Below are positions 8,527 to 18,670 of a stretch of DNA of 64,000 nucleotides, piece by piece; position 1 is the stretch's first letter; each line of letters starts with the position of its first letter. Origin of the DNA: Candidatus Aquiluna sp. UB-MaderosW2red (GTDB lineage: Bacteria > Actinomycetota > Actinomycetes > Actinomycetales > Microbacteriaceae); the NCBI RefSeq assembly GCF_900100865.1, contig NZ_LT627734.1, positions 1,240,001 to 1,304,000 on the forward strand, in the 5' to 3' direction. The notes beneath the pieces were generated by a model, which saw only the letters and a list, made by a program, of their open reading frames with translations, was not told the origin of the DNA and ran no database searches. The position numbers and the translations under genes are program-made.

Positions 8527-9833
8527 CAGTTATCTTTCTCGAAACGAAGCTGGACCGCTTCCGCGTGGGCCGGCAATCCTTCATTATTAGCAAAAACGGA
8601 TATCTGATCCGCCACTTGCTTCAGTGCAGACTCGGAGTATTCAATGATTTGCTGAGGACGCAAGAAACTGTGAACCCCGAGGCCTGGGCCATATTTGGCC
8701 TGCTCTCCAGTGGGTAGAACGTGGTTTGATCCAGCCAGGTAATCCCCCAAGCTGACAGGAGAATATGAACCCAAGAAAATTGCTCCGGCATTTGAAATCC
8801 TCGCTAGCACTTCGCGTGGGTCGCTAGTCATGATTTCAAGATGTTCGGTGGCATAGAAATTTGACACCTCGATCGCTGCTTCGATATTTTTCACCAAAAC
8901 TAGGGCCGACTGTTGTCCATTTAGGGCGATACTAATGCGCTCTTTATTAGCCGTATTTTTTGACAGCAAGTCGATCTGACTTTCAACACGGCCAATCAAC
9001 TGCTCAGAATCCGTCACCAAAACTGCCGCCGCGTTCTCGTCGTGTTCCGCTTGCGAAATCAAATCTGCAGCGATCATTCTGGCATCGGCGGCACCATCGG
9101 CGATTATCAAGATCTCAGATGGCCCCGCTTCGGAGTCGATTCCTATTTCGGAGCGAAGTAGCCTTTTTGCCGTAGCAACAAAAATGTTCCCCGGGCCTGT
9201 GACCATGCGGACCGGCTCTAGACCAATTTCTTTCACCCCGTATGCAAAAGCTGCAACCGCACTTGCTCCCCCAATTGCGTAAACCTCTGAAATGCCAAGA
9301 AGCTCTGCCGTTGCCAAAATACTCGGATGAGGCAATCCGCCAAATTCCTTCTGAGCCGGCGTTGCTATCGCGATTCTCGGAACTTTTGCGACCATCGCAG
9401 CTACCGCGTTCATGACAACACTTGAAGGGTAAACGGCCTTTCCACCAGGAACATAAAGCCCCACAGAGTCAACTGGGTGGTATCGCTGGTGAACAAAAGC
9501 ACCGTGGGCTAATTCGACAGAAAACTCTTGAGGCAATCCCGCTTCGCTGACTTTTTTTACTCGCTCAATCGCAGTTTCAATTGAAATTCTTAGCTCAGAG
9601 TCAAGCTCCCTCAGAGCTTTTTCTAGCGAGGCTTTGGGCACCCTGAAATTTACTGGGATGACACCGTCGAATTTGGCGCTGTGCTTTTTTAGAGCCTCAA
9701 TCCCGGAGTCTCTGACCTCGGTAATGATTGTGGAAGTGGCATCGGTGGCTTCGGCAATATTTATTGCAGCCCTGGGAATTAGTTCGCGGACCAGCTCTTG
9801 AGTAATTTGTTGGCTGATAACTACCCTGCGCAC
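8526..9833 (-). CDS. hisD: Histidinol dehydrogenase
   Basis: Catalyses the last two steps of histidine synthesis, L-histidinol to L-histidine, with NAD and zinc. The sequence shows the family signature ([16 protein letters not shown]), [14 protein letters not shown], the [18 protein letters not shown] motif with a catalytic His, and [10 protein letters not shown] choose the GTG at 9833 (435 residues) because AGAGGG lies 6 nt upstream; a TTG at 9848 would add 5 residues without a ribosome site. No other his genes are in the window, so hisD sits apart from them, with nrdR and pyrD downstream. Confidence 0.95.
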   Translation of the reverse strand: MRRVVISQQITQELVRELIPRAAINIAEATDATSTIITEVRDSGIEALKKHSAKFDGVIPVNFRVPKASLEKALRELDSELRISIETAIERVKKVSEAGLPQEFSVELAHGAFVHQRYHPVDSVGLYVPGGKAVYPSSVVMNAVAAMVAKVPRIAIATPAQKEFGGLPHPSILATAELLGISEVYAIGGASAVAAFAYGVKEIGLEPVRMVTGPGNIFVATAKRLLRSEIGIDSEAGPSEILIIADGAADARMIAADLISQAEHDENAAAVLVTDSEQLIGRVESQIDLLSKNTANKERISIALNGQQSALVLVKNIEAAIEVSNFYATEHLEIMTSDPREVLARISNAGAIFLGSYSPVSLGDYLAGSNHVLPTGEQAKYGPGLGVHSFLRPQQIIEYSESALKQVADQISVFANNEGLPAHAEAVQLRFEKDN

Positions 9834-9882
9834 TAGAAACCCTCTCAAAATGTCTCAGCTAATGCCCTAACCTTATCTTGAC

Positions 9883-10407
9883 ATGACAAATTTAGACCCC
9901 ACATTGCCCCTTGAGGGCTCAGAAGCACTCAAGGCCGTATTCAGAATGCATGCTTCCGGCGTAGCCATAATCACATCAACCAATAGCGATGGTGAGCCAA
10001 TTGGTTTCACGGCATCCTCGGTCACATCGCTTGGATCTAGGCCGCCATTGGCGTCTTTCAACATATCCCAGGGCTCATCGAGCTACCCGCACTTGAGAAT
10101 TGGCAAGTGGGTCGCAATTCACGCTCTTAGTGACGACTCGATTCAATTGGCTCAAAGATTTGCAGGGCTCTCAAAGGATCGGTTTGTCGATCTCGATTAT
10201 CAAACAGGACCCGGAAATACACCGCTACTCAATGGCGTGAGTGCTGTTTTGGTGGGCAAGGTGAGGGAGCGATTCGAAGTTGAGAGCAACGCTGTTGTGG
10301 TGGTTGACGCAATAACTGCCGAGGATTATCAAAGAAATAAATCCCCACTTATCTACTTTCAGCGCGGATACGCAGCAATTGGTGAGCGACTAGCAGATAA
10401 CTACTAA
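9883..10407 (+). CDS. Flavin reductase-like FMN-binding protein
   Basis: A split-barrel flavin-binding protein of the flavin reductase-like family; such proteins reduce FMN/FAD for a partner monooxygenase or act alone. Family motifs are FRMHASGVAIITS, GFTASSVTSLGSRPPLASFNIS (flavin contact) and the C-terminal SPLIYFQRGYAAIG. The 174-residue length is normal. No ribosome site precedes the ATG; a TAACCT 9 nt upstream hints at a very short or absent leader. No monooxygenase lies nearby. Its TAA overlaps the dnaE stop within CTAA (10404-10407). Confidence 0.88.
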   Translation: MTNLDPTLPLEGSEALKAVFRMHASGVAIITSTNSDGEPIGFTASSVTSLGSRPPLASFNISQGSSSYPHLRIGKWVAIHALSDDSIQLAQRFAGLSKDRFVDLDYQTGPGNTPLLNGVSAVLVGKVRERFEVESNAVVVVDAITAEDYQRNKSPLIYFQRGYAAIGERLADNY

Positions 10408-13400
10408 TCCACTGCCTCCTGACCTAAAAGCGCCTTAAGTTCTCCAAATAGGGTGTGATCAACACCCACCCGTTGAGGAAGCAAGAAGTGCTTTGTTCCC
10501 GATCCCACTAGCTTCACTTGCACCTCCACAGGACCAGGATATCTAGCCAAAATTTCGGAGAGTTTCTCCAAGCGGCTCTTGGTGGCCATTGCCTCCAAGA
10601 TGGTGAGCTTAATAACACCGCCCTGCTCTCTACCCGCATCAAGTAGGTCGATCGAATAGGCCTGAACCATGATTTCTTCATCACGCCTTGAAACTCTTCC
10701 ACGCACCGAAACAGTCTGATCTGGAACTAACTTTTCACGATGCTCGATGTAGGTCTTACCCATAAACATCAAACTGATTTCCCCCGAGAAATCCTCAAGC
10801 GTTACCTGACCCCAAGGGTTGCCCGAGGATCTTGCAATCCGGTGCTGCACCTGTGTTATTAGGCCCGCCAGGGTGACCGTCTCGCCGTCTTGGATGTCAC
10901 TTTCCTTGAGCGCGATTGCCCCCATGTCTGAGTGCCTCAGAAGAAGTGCTTCTTGGCCAGCCAGCGGGTGGTCAGAAACATAAAGGCCGAGCATCTCGCG
11001 TTCGTGAGAAAGTAGATCGCGCTTGGTCCACTCCGGCAGACTGGGGACCTGGACCACCATTGGGTCTTCACCCTCCAGTTCTCCGAATAGATCAACTTGC
11101 CCGGAAGCCGCTTGCTTACGAGTGACGCTGGCCGAATCAATTGCCTCCTCGTGAATTGCGATCAAAGATCTTCTGGTGTGCCCGAGAGAGTCGAAGGCCC
11201 CGGCCTTGATGAGCGACTCAACAACCCTCTTCGTGGTGGCCTGCTGCGATGATCGCGAAAGGAAATCGTGAAACGATAAAAAGGGACCTGCTTTTCTCGC
11301 CTGAACGATTGCGTCAACCACGTTTTTACCAACGTTGCGAATAGCACCCAAGCCGAATCTGATATCTTCACCCACGGCGGCAAAGACCCCGATGGACTGG
11401 TTTACATCAGGCGGAACCACCTTGATGCCCATCTTGCGACACTCATTTAGGTAGATCGCTAGCTTGTCCTTAGAATCTCCCACCGAGGTTAGAAGTGCCG
11501 CCATGAACTCCGCAGGGAAGTTCGCCTTGAGATAGCCGGTCCAATAAGAAAGAACACCGTAGCCAGCCGAATGCGCTTTATTGAAGGCGTAGTCAGCAAA
11601 AGGCAGCAGGGTGTCCCAGAGTGCAGTGATTGCAGGCTTTGAAAACCCTCCAGCAACCATTCCGTCGCTGAAAGCTTCAAACTGCTTGGCTAGCTCTTCC
11701 GGCTTTTTCTTACCCATGGCTCGGCGCAACAGATCTGCCTGGCCCAAGGTGTAGCCAGCCACTTTTTGAGCCGCAGCCATAACCTGCTCTTGGTAGACGA
11801 TTAGACCATAAGTCGGCCCCAGGATGTCCCTCAGTGGCTCGGTGAGCTCGGGGTGGATGCCCTGCGATTCCTGGACTCCATTTTTTCGTTGGGCGTAATT
11901 AATGTGCGAATTCATGCCCATTGGACCGGGTCGATATAGGGCAATCACTGCGGAGATGTGTTCAAATTCTGTCGGCTTCAGTAATCGCAAAAGCTGCCGC
12001 ATTGAATCGCCGTCAAGCTGGAAAACTCCTAGAGTGTCACCCCTTGACATAAGTTCGAAAGTCGGAATATCAGAATTTAGATCTAGTGTCTCCAAAACCA
12101 CTTCTTGTTTGCGGTTTGAGCGAATGTTCTCCAGGGCGTCATCAATCACAGTCAGGTTTCGGAGCCCCAAAAAGTCCATCTTTAGAAGACCCAGCTCTTC
12201 GCAGGGCGGCTGATCAAACTGAGTGATGATGGCGCCGTCTTCCTCACGCTTCATAATCGGAATCACGTCCATTAGCGGCTCTGCCGACATAATCACGCCG
12301 GCAGCGTGAACGCCCCACTGCCGCTTAAGGGACTCTAGACCCTGGGCCAATTCAAACACCTTCATGGAGTCCGGATCGGTTTCGATGATCTCGCGAAATT
12401 CCTGGGCCTCGGAGTAACGCTCAGAGTCCTTATTGATCAGGTCTTGAAGCGAGACATCTCGGCCCATCACCATCGCCGGCATAGCCTTGGTGAGTCGCTC
12501 CCCCACTGCGTATGGCATCGCTAAAACCCGTGATGAATCCTTCAGGGCCTGCTTTGCTTTGATGGTGCCGAACGTGACAATTTGCGCAACTCGATCGCTG
12601 CCATATTTTTCGGTTACGTACTTGATGACCTCTGGCCTTCGACGATCATCAAAGTCCACATCGATGTCGGGCATGGAGAGTCGCTCGGGATTAAGAAACC
12701 GCTCGAAAATCAGGTCGTGAAGCAATGGGTCCAACTCCGTAATCCCCATCGCATAAGAAACCAGTGACCCAGCCGCGGAGCCCCGCCCCGGACCAACCCG
12801 AATACCCTGATTCCTTGCCCAGGCGATAAAATCTGACACCACCAAAAAATAACCCGGGAAACCCATCTTGATGATCACTTCAATCTCGTAGGCAGCCTGA
12901 TCTTTATGTTTTTCGCTAAAACCTTGTGGGAACCTGCGTTCCATCCCACGCCAAACCTCCTCCTGAAACCAACCGGACTCTGTTTGACCTTCAGGAACTG
13001 GAAAGCGCGGCATTAGGTCTCGTTTGATGAAATCGACCTCGCAACGCTCGGCAATCAAAAGCGTGTTGTCGCAAGCCTCGGGAACATCCCTGAAAATCTC
13101 GCGCATTTGCGCAGCAGACTTCAGGTAATACTCCTGAGATTCAAACTTGAATCTATTTGGGTCTAAAAGATTTGACCCAACCTGAACGCACAGCAAAGCG
13201 TCGTGTGCCTGAGAATCGGCCTGCTCGGTGTAGTGCAGGTCATTGGTGGCAACTAGGGGAAGATTCAGGTCTTTGGCCAAACGCAACAGATCTTCGCGCA
13301 CTCGTTTTTCGACATCTAGGGAGTGATCCATCAATTCGACAAAGAAGTTGCCCTCCCCAAAAATATCCCTAAATTCCGCGGCCGTCTCAACCGCCTTATC

Positions 13401-13895
13401 GTATTGACCCATTCTCAACCTGGTCTGAACCTCGCCACCTGGGCACCCCGAGGTCGCAATCAGGCCCTTGCCATATTTATGGAGCAACTCCCTATCCATG
13501 CGCGGCTTAAAGTAATAACCCGAAAGATAGGATTCCGAAGACAATCTAAAGAGATTTTGCATCGAGTTGTTATCAGTAGCCCACATGGTCATGTGACTGT
13601 AGGCCCCGCCGCCAGAGACATCATCGTCCCCGCCATCTCCCCAGCGCACCTTTGATTTCAATAACCTAGATTCCGGGGCTAAATATGCCTCAATACCAAT
13701 GATCGGCTTGATACCTACCGCCTTGGATTGTTTCCAAAACTCGTAAGCTCCATGGGTATTGCCGTGATCGGTCATGGCGATTGCCGGCATCTTCAGCTCA
13801 GCGGCCTTGCCCACAAGCTGCTTGATGCGGGCCGCACCGTCAAGCATTGAGTACTCGGTGTGGTTGTGCAAGTGCACAAAATTATCCTTGCTCAC
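10404..13895 (-). CDS. dnaE: DNA polymerase III alpha subunit
   Basis: Replicative polymerase, 1163 residues, the usual length for actinobacterial DnaE1. Domains in order: N-terminal PHP domain (VHLHNHTEYSMLDGA, AMTDHGN), the polymerase palm with GRGSAAGSLVSYAMGI and PDIDVDFDD, in which the three catalytic aspartates are visible, the NKAHSAGYGVLSYWTGYLK finger segment, a helix-hairpin-helix region (about 830-880) and an OB fold near 985-1060 (VTLAGLITQVQHR). The retained PHP histidines suggest proofreading by that domain, as shown for mycobacterial DnaE1. The start is GTG. It is 29 nt downstream of the pseudouridine synthase gene, at the end of the long minus-strand block. Confidence 0.97.
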   Translation of the reverse strand: MSKDNFVHLHNHTEYSMLDGAARIKQLVGKAAELKMPAIAMTDHGNTHGAYEFWKQSKAVGIKPIIGIEAYLAPESRLLKSKVRWGDGGDDDVSGGGAYSHMTMWATDNNSMQNLFRLSSESYLSGYYFKPRMDRELLHKYGKGLIATSGCPGGEVQTRLRMGQYDKAVETAAEFRDIFGEGNFFVELMDHSLDVEKRVREDLLRLAKDLNLPLVATNDLHYTEQADSQAHDALLCVQVGSNLLDPNRFKFESQEYYLKSAAQMREIFRDVPEACDNTLLIAERCEVDFIKRDLMPRFPVPEGQTESGWFQEEVWRGMERRFPQGFSEKHKDQAAYEIEVIIKMGFPGYFLVVSDFIAWARNQGIRVGPGRGSAAGSLVSYAMGITELDPLLHDLIFERFLNPERLSMPDIDVDFDDRRRPEVIKYVTEKYGSDRVAQIVTFGTIKAKQALKDSSRVLAMPYAVGERLTKAMPAMVMGRDVSLQDLINKDSERYSEAQEFREIIETDPDSMKVFELAQGLESLKRQWGVHAAGVIMSAEPLMDVIPIMKREEDGAIITQFDQPPCEELGLLKMDFLGLRNLTVIDDALENIRSNRKQEVVLETLDLNSDIPTFELMSRGDTLGVFQLDGDSMRQLLRLLKPTEFEHISAVIALYRPGPMGMNSHINYAQRKNGVQESQGIHPELTEPLRDILGPTYGLIVYQEQVMAAAQKVAGYTLGQADLLRRAMGKKKPEELAKQFEAFSDGMVAGGFSKPAITALWDTLLPFADYAFNKAHSAGYGVLSYWTGYLKANFPAEFMAALLTSVGDSKDKLAIYLNECRKMGIKVVPPDVNQSIGVFAAVGEDIRFGLGAIRNVGKNVVDAIVQARKAGPFLSFHDFLSRSSQQATTKRVVESLIKAGAFDSLGHTRRSLIAIHEEAIDSASVTRKQAASGQVDLFGELEGEDPMVVQVPSLPEWTKRDLLSHEREMLGLYVSDHPLAGQEALLLRHSDMGAIALKESDIQDGETVTLAGLITQVQHRIARSSGNPWGQVTLEDFSGEISLMFMGKTYIEHREKLVPDQTVSVRGRVSRRDEEIMVQAYSIDLLDAGREQGGVIKLTILEAMATKSRLEKLSEILARYPGPVEVQVKLVGSGTKHFLLPQRVGVDHTLFGELKALLGQEAVD

Positions 13896-13924
13896 CGAAA
13901 CCTCTTTGCCTTCAAAGCTAAAGC

Positions 13925-14884
13925 CTAAAACCGAAAGCTTGAATCACGCAGTCGATCGAGGGCGAGTTTTAAATCGGATGGGTATTCGCTCTCAAATTCG
14001 ACCCATTTGCCAGATTTAGGATGGGCAAATCCCAGCTTCATGGCGTGCAGCCACTGACGCTCCAGAGACAGGGCGCTCGCAAGTTTTGGATCACACCCGT
14101 AAAGCGGGTCACCCACAAGCGGGTGTCTGAATTGCGAAAAATGCACCCTGATTTGATGGGTTCTCCCAGTTTCTAATCCGACCTTCATTAAGCTTGCGGC
14201 CGGAAGTAATTCAATTGTGCTGTAGTGGGTAACAGCGGGCTTGCCATCTGGAGAAATTGTGAATTTATAATCGTGTTTTTGGCTGCGTGCAATCGGAGTA
14301 TCGATTGTCCCGGAACTTGGTTCGGGACTCCCCTGAACAAGCGCATGGTAAGTCTTTTTCACAGTTCGATCGCGAAAAGCCTGCTTCAGCACCGAGTATG
14401 ATCGCTCGGATTTTGCCAAGACCATTAGACCGCTAGTGCCCACATCCAGCCGCTGAACAATTCCCTGGCGCTCCGGAGCCCCCGATGTGGTGAGGGTTAC
14501 CCCTAAGTTCAAAAGCGCGCCCGGAACACTCGGTCCATCAAATCCCGCAGAAGGGTGAGCGACAACACCCGCTGGCTTGTCCACCACCACGATGTGATCG
14601 TCTTGGAAAATAATTTTGAAATCCACCACCGCATCCGAGGTGATCTCGAGGCCAACCGGTTTCTCATTCAATACCACCTCGATTAACATCTCAACAGTGA
14701 GGCGATCAGACTTGCCAATTAGCTTGCCAGCGGCACTAACAGCTCCAGCACCAAGCAATTCGGCTGACTGAGAACGGCTCAATCCGAGCATTTTGCTGAG
14801 GCCCAGGTCTGCCCGCTCGCCAATCAGAGAATCCGGAACCGGAAGGTACTTACTTACCAACTCCCCCGCCGATCTGATCCCCAC
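13925..14884 (-). CDS. RluA-family pseudouridine synthase (RluD-like)
   Basis: Converts uridine to pseudouridine in RNA; the RluD branch modifies 23S rRNA. An N-terminal S4-like domain (RADLGLSKMLGLSRSQSAELL) is followed by the catalytic domain with VVHPSAG preceding the active-site region and GIVQRLDVGTSGLMVLAKS, which carries the catalytic Asp in RLD. Further motifs are YHALVQG and GRTHQIRVHFS. The start is uncertain: GTG at 14884 overlaps lspA by 35 nt, while a TTG at 14860 gives a length closer to relatives but a poorly placed ribosome site. The order lspA-rluD-dnaE matches Mycobacterium. Confidence 0.9.
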   Translation of the reverse strand: MGIRSAGELVSKYLPVPDSLIGERADLGLSKMLGLSRSQSAELLGAGAVSAAGKLIGKSDRLTVEMLIEVVLNEKPVGLEITSDAVVDFKIIFQDDHIVVVDKPAGVVAHPSAGFDGPSVPGALLNLGVTLTTSGAPERQGIVQRLDVGTSGLMVLAKSERSYSVLKQAFRDRTVKKTYHALVQGSPEPSSGTIDTPIARSQKHDYKFTISPDGKPAVTHYSTIELLPAASLMKVGLETGRTHQIRVHFSQFRHPLVGDPLYGCDPKLASALSLERQWLHAMKLGFAHPKSGKWVEFESEYPSDLKLALDRLRDSSFRF

Positions 14885-15344
14885 GCAAAGTCCGATAAAT
14901 CATCAATGCCACTCCGATTACCAAAAATGAATCAGCCAAATTGAAGATTGGAAAATTAAGCGGCACTTGAATGAAGTCGACCACGTGACCACTGAAAAGC
15001 TGCGGCTCGCGAAGCACTCTGTCAATTCCATTACCGGCCGCCCCGCCAGTTACAAATCCAGCTATCAGACCCCACAGCGTCGTCTTCACCTTCGGTCCAT
15101 ACCAGAGCAACCCAAGAACCGCCAGAATCGAAATGATTGCCAGTATCCAAGTTGCCCCAAAGCTCAGCGAAAAAGCTGCGGAATCGTTGTAGACCAACCT
15201 AAATCGAATTATTTCGCCGATAAAGGGAACCGAAGTGCCAGGCGTGAGAAAAAAGATAGCCAGCTCTTTGGTGATTTGGTCTAGCAGTATTACTAAAAAA
15301 GCTGTTGCAAAAAACAGGTTACGGCGATTGCTAACTGCGCTCAC
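14850..15344 (-). CDS. lspA: Lipoprotein signal peptidase II
   Basis: An inner-membrane aspartyl protease that removes signal peptides from prolipoproteins such as CtaC in this window. Four membrane helices are apparent in 164 residues. The catalytic aspartates lie in VYNDSAAF/GNGIDRV and in VVDFIQVPLNFPIFNLADSF. The GTG start overlaps the divIVA stop by 14 nt, suggesting coupled translation. Confidence 0.95.
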   Translation of the reverse strand: MSAVSNRRNLFFATAFLVILLDQITKELAIFFLTPGTSVPFIGEIIRFRLVYNDSAAFSLSFGATWILAIISILAVLGLLWYGPKVKTTLWGLIAGFVTGGAAGNGIDRVLREPQLFSGHVVDFIQVPLNFPIFNLADSFLVIGVALMIYRTLRGDQIGGGVGK

Positions 15345-16011
15345 CGAGCTCGTTCTGTTCGTTCCCGGAATAAGTATTATCTAAGTCGCTGTCGTTTTCC
15401 GTGGCGGCGCGGGCAGCCAAGTCAATCTCTTCTTGAACCAGCGCTACCGCCTGACTCGGGTCCTGATCAATGAGTTCTTCTCGAACCAAAGAAGCAAGCT
15501 GGGTTTCAATGTAGTCGCGAAGTCTAAACCGATAGTCCTGCTCGAAATCACGAAGATCATCGATTGTGCTCTCGATTGCCCTTCGATCCAATTCGAGTTG
15601 TCCGATGACAGCTCTGGCTTGAGATTCGGCATCGCGAACCCAGCGGGCCGCATTCTCCTGCCCATCTCGGATGAGCTGATCCCGCTTGGTAAGACCCTCG
15701 CGCACATGCTCCTCATGGAGTCTTCGAGCAAGCTCCAGAAGGCTGTGGGAGTTGCTGGCGTCCGCAGCAGATGGGACCGCGGCCGCCAAAATTGGTGCGA
15801 CCGGGAAGTCTGGCATACTCGGGACAGGCTCGGATTCCAAGGCTTCAGAAGCCGCTAGCTTTCCTCTTAGAGACTCATTCTCCAACGCCATCTGACGAAG
15901 CTCCTTGGTGATTTCATCCAAGAAGTCGTCTACCTCATCCTGGTCGTATCCCTCGCGGAATTTGACAATGGTAAATCTCTTGTTTACTACGTCTTCAGGC
16001 GTCAGGGCCAT
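15331..16011 (-). CDS. divIVA: Cell division/polarity protein DivIVA (Wag31)
   Basis: Binds negatively curved membrane at poles and septum and directs polar growth in actinobacteria. The N-terminal membrane-targeting domain is clear (MALTPEDVVNKRFT, GYDQDEVDDFLDEI), followed by a short coiled coil, a proline/alanine-rich variable linker (residues about 55-85) and a long C-terminal coiled coil ending in an acidic tail. The ribosome site AGGAAGG precedes the ATG by 6 nt. It lies in the usual place after sepF and yggT. Confidence 0.96.
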   Translation of the reverse strand: MALTPEDVVNKRFTIVKFREGYDQDEVDDFLDEITKELRQMALENESLRGKLAASEALESEPVPSMPDFPVAPILAAAVPSAADASNSHSLLELARRLHEEHVREGLTKRDQLIRDGQENAARWVRDAESQARAVIGQLELDRRAIESTIDDLRDFEQDYRFRLRDYIETQLASLVREELIDQDPSQAVALVQEEIDLAARAATENDSDLDNTYSGNEQNELGERS

Positions 16012-16032
16012 CTCGCACCTTCCTCATCCAGC

Positions 16033-16038
16033 ACTATA
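16033..16038 (-). promoter_or_regulatory. Possible divIVA promoter -10
   Basis: TATAGT on the minus strand lies 21 nt before the divIVA ATG, in the 52-base gap after yggT, which is long for this gene block. No good -35 is visible, so a separate promoter is only suggested. Confidence 0.3.
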
Positions 16039-16063
16039 AGTTCATCGCCTATGTTAGGGCTTT

Positions 16064-16348
16064 TTAGATACCTCTGGCAAAGCCCTGCAGAATCACTGCG
16101 GCAAGAAGAACGATTGTCCAAGCCAAATCCAACGCTATTGGCCCCAAACGCAAAGGCGGCACGAAGCGCCTAACAAATTTGATGGGTGGATCGGTTATCG
16201 AGTAAGCGAAATCAATAATTGGCATAACCGCTGCCGGCGGTCGCCAGTCCGGTTTCACGCTTACGACTAAATCCACAATAAATCTCGCAAACATCGCGTA
16301 AATATAAAACTGCAAAACCCAATACAGGGCTGTCCCGATTATTGTCAT
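16064..16348 (-). CDS. YggT family membrane protein
   Basis: A small membrane protein (94 residues) with two hydrophobic segments, TIIGTALYWVLQFYIYAMFARFI and the C-terminal PIALDLAWTIVLLAAVILQGF, and the family motif ITDPPIKFVRRFVPP between them. The frame is open for 15 codons further upstream, but the ATG at 16348 lies 4 nt after the sepF stop and gives the normal family length. Homologues sit between sepF and divIVA in many actinobacteria and affect membrane or septum organisation; the molecular role is unclear. Confidence 0.9.
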   Translation of the reverse strand: MTIIGTALYWVLQFYIYAMFARFIVDLVVSVKPDWRPPAAVMPIIDFAYSITDPPIKFVRRFVPPLRLGPIALDLAWTIVLLAAVILQGFARGI

Positions 16349-16352
16349 TGAC

Positions 16353-16748
16353 CTAGAGCATCTCCTGAGAAACATCCGCTTCAGACGCTTCATTGTCCGT
16401 AACCGCTACGTGAGAGGGGCTGAGCAGGTAAACCTTTGGCGTTACACGCCTTAGGTGGCCCTCTAAGCCCTCTTTGAGGCCAATCATAAAGTCCAGCATC
16501 CTCTTGGCATCAGGCTCGCTCATGGCGGCAATATTGACGATAACTGGAATGTTCATTCGAAAACTAGCGGCCACTTCCTTCGCGTCAGCGTAAGACTGCG
16601 GGTCAAGCGTCATAATTTCCGACATCTCACCCGAGCGTCTCGGCCTTGGTGCCATGGATTTAGGTTTATTGGAGGAAGCAGTTTCAGGCTTGACAGCTTC
16701 GCTAGATCCAAAGCCGAAAAAAGTCAAAATCGAATTCATCGCGCCCAT
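16353..16748 (-). CDS. sepF: Cell division protein SepF
   Basis: Anchors FtsZ filaments to the membrane and shapes the Z ring; essential in actinobacteria, which lack FtsA. The 131 residues have an N-terminal amphipathic membrane-binding helix (MNSILTFFGFG), a flexible proline-rich linker (about 20-40) and the SepF core (EIMTLDPQSYADAKEVAASFRMNIPVI...KRMLDFMIGL...VYLLSP). ATG at 16748 has GGAG upstream. It follows yggS and is followed by yggT. Confidence 0.95.
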   Translation of the reverse strand: MGAMNSILTFFGFGSSEAVKPETASSNKPKSMAPRPRRSGEMSEIMTLDPQSYADAKEVAASFRMNIPVIVNIAAMSEPDAKRMLDFMIGLKEGLEGHLRRVTPKVYLLSPSHVAVTDNEASEADVSQEML

Positions 16749-16775
16749 GTTTACTCCTTCAAGTTCGTATAAAGA

Positions 16776-17471
16776 CTAGGCGCTCTGCGGCCTAGGTCCC
16801 GTTATTGCCGATCCAACTCTGAGGTGTGTCGCCCCAAAATCTATGGCGACTTCAAAATCCTCGCTCATTCCCATCGATAAGTACTTTGCATCGGGCTCCA
16901 TTGTCAATAGAGTTTCAGCCGCGGTTCTCGCTATCTCAAAATCCTGCCTCGGGTCTACATTTAGGCCCGCCACCGCCATTACGCCCTGCAATTTAAGTCG
17001 TGGCGAGTCCAAAACCAAATGGGCGAATTCCACCAGGTTGTCTGGCTGAATTCCGCCACGATTGGAATCTCCTGTGAGATTTAGCTCAATGAATACCCTC
17101 AACTCAGAATCCGCTATTTCGAGCTGTTTATTGAGCTCTTTCAAAAGAGAACTTCGATCCAAGGAGTGCAGCGAACTGGCATATCGAATCACGGACTTAG
17201 CCTTATTGCTTTGAAGCTGGCCTATGAAGCTCCAAGTCACCACGGCTTGAGGCTTGAGAAGCGCAAATTCCTGGGCTTTCTGGCTGACCTCTTGATCTTT
17301 ATTCTCACCGAAGTTTCGATGACCCAGATCAAAAAGCTCCACCGCAAGATCCACGGGATGATTTTTAGTCACCACAATGAGTTCGACTTCGCTCCTGGAT
17401 CGGCCGGCTAGACCACAAGCCGATTGAATTCTTTGCTCAATCTGCTCGTAGCGCTCGGAAACTGAACTCAA
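16776..17471 (-). CDS. PLP homeostasis protein, YggS family
   Basis: A pyridoxal-phosphate-binding TIM-barrel protein without known catalytic activity that buffers PLP and influences amino acid pools. Seen motifs: [11 protein letters not shown] (PLP-binding Lys), [25 protein letters not shown], and the C-terminal [29 protein letters not shown]. The TTG start overlaps the ftsZ stop as TTGA (4 nt). In many actinobacteria a PgeF/YfiH-type laccase-domain gene stands between ftsZ and yggS; here it is absent. Confidence 0.93.
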   Translation of the reverse strand: MSSVSERYEQIEQRIQSACGLAGRSRSEVELIVVTKNHPVDLAVELFDLGHRNFGENKDQEVSQKAQEFALLKPQAVVTWSFIGQLQSNKAKSVIRYASSLHSLDRSSLLKELNKQLEIADSELRVFIELNLTGDSNRGGIQPDNLVEFAHLVLDSPRLKLQGVMAVAGLNVDPRQDFEIARTAAETLLTMEPDAKYLSMGMSEDFEVAIDFGATHLRVGSAITGPRPQSA

Positions 17472-18658
17472 CGGAAGAATTCAGGCAAATCCAAGTCATC
17501 GCCGAAGCTCCCCTTGGTGGAGACTTTTTCGCGATCCCCTTCTGGCGAAACAATCTCGGCTTCAGTTTCAAACTCTTGCACAGACCCCGGGATGCCCTCG
17601 GACTCCAAAGGCTCTACCGAGGCCCACTCGCTAGCCACCTGCGCGGTGGCAGCCGAGGAGCTCAGAGCCGAGGAGGCGAAAGCTTGAGATTCAAATTTGC
17701 GGCGAATTGGTTCGCCGCCATCAAAGCCTGCGGCAATAACCGTGACCCTAACTTCGTCGCCGAGAGTATCTTCAATAGTCGCTCCAAAGATAATGTTTGC
17801 CTCCGGGTGCACTGCCTCTTGGACCAAGCGCGCGGCGTCATCAATTTCGTGCAAACCTAAATCGGATGCGCCTTGAATTAATAGAAGAACGCCGTGGGCT
17901 CCTTCGATGGTCGCCTCCAGCAGTGGCGAAGAAACAGCAATTTCTGCCGCGCGAACAGCTCGGTCCTCACCCTTTGCCGTGCCAATCCCCATCAGAGCAC
18001 TTCCCGCTCCCTGCATCACTGACTTCACATCGTTGAAGTCAAGGTTGATTAGTCCTGGAACCACGATCAAGTCACTGATGCCCTGAACTCCCGCACGAAG
18101 GACATCATCAGCAGTAATAAAAGCCTCGAGAGCGGAAATCTTTTTATTAGTCATCTCCAGCAAGCGCTGGTTCGGAACAACAATGAGGGTGTCAACCTCT
18201 TCGCGAAGCGCTCTGATGCCCTCATCGGCCTGCACGGCGCGACGCTTGCCCTCGAAATTAAATGGCCTGGTGACCACACCAACTGTCAATGCGCCTAATC
18301 GTTTCGCGATTCTAGCGACAACGGGAGCGCCGCCGGTTCCAGTGCCGCCGCCCTCTCCAGCGGTCACAAAAACCATGTCGGCTCCCTTGAGGGCTGCTTC
18401 GATCTCAGACTCGTGCTCCTCAGTTGCTCGACGACCTACCTCTGGATCCGCTCCAGCACCGAGACCACGGGTTATGTCGCGGCCGATATCTAGCTTCACA
18501 TCTGCGTCACACATCAGTAGGGCCTGGGCGTCGGTGTTGATTGCCACAAACTCGACTCCGCGTAAGCCAGACTGAATCATGCGGTTCAGCGCATTCACAC
18601 CGCCGCCGCCGACTCCCACAACCTTTATAACTGCCTGGTAGTTAGGTAATTGTGACAC
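17468..18658 (-). CDS. ftsZ: Cell division protein FtsZ
   Basis: The tubulin-like GTPase that forms the Z ring. Residues 103-109 hold the GTP-binding GGGTGTG motif; [21 protein letters not shown] and the T7 loop [11 protein letters not shown], with its catalytic Asp residues, are also present. A variable linker (about 320-380) leads to the conserved C-terminal peptide [10 protein letters not shown], which binds SepF and FtsW-type partners. Length 396. GTG start with AGGAGG at good spacing. A 140-base gap separates it from ftsQ, the longest within the dcw block, consistent with its own expression control. Confidence 0.98.
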   Translation of the reverse strand: MSQLPNYQAVIKVVGVGGGGVNALNRMIQSGLRGVEFVAINTDAQALLMCDADVKLDIGRDITRGLGAGADPEVGRRATEEHESEIEAALKGADMVFVTAGEGGGTGTGGAPVVARIAKRLGALTVGVVTRPFNFEGKRRAVQADEGIRALREEVDTLIVVPNQRLLEMTNKKISALEAFITADDVLRAGVQGISDLIVVPGLINLDFNDVKSVMQGAGSALMGIGTAKGEDRAVRAAEIAVSSPLLEATIEGAHGVLLLIQGASDLGLHEIDDAARLVQEAVHPEANIIFGATIEDTLGDEVRVTVIAAGFDGGEPIRRKFESQAFASSALSSSAATAQVASEWASVEPLESEGIPGSVQEFETEAEIVSPEGDREKVSTKGSFGDDLDLPEFFR

Positions 18659-18670
18659 TTTGCCTCCTGT

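Noticed and set aside
10404-13895. dnaE as an error-prone DnaE2
   Set aside because: The retained PHP histidine motif, 1163-residue length and lspA-rluD neighbourhood fit the replicative DnaE1; no imuA/imuB genes nearby.
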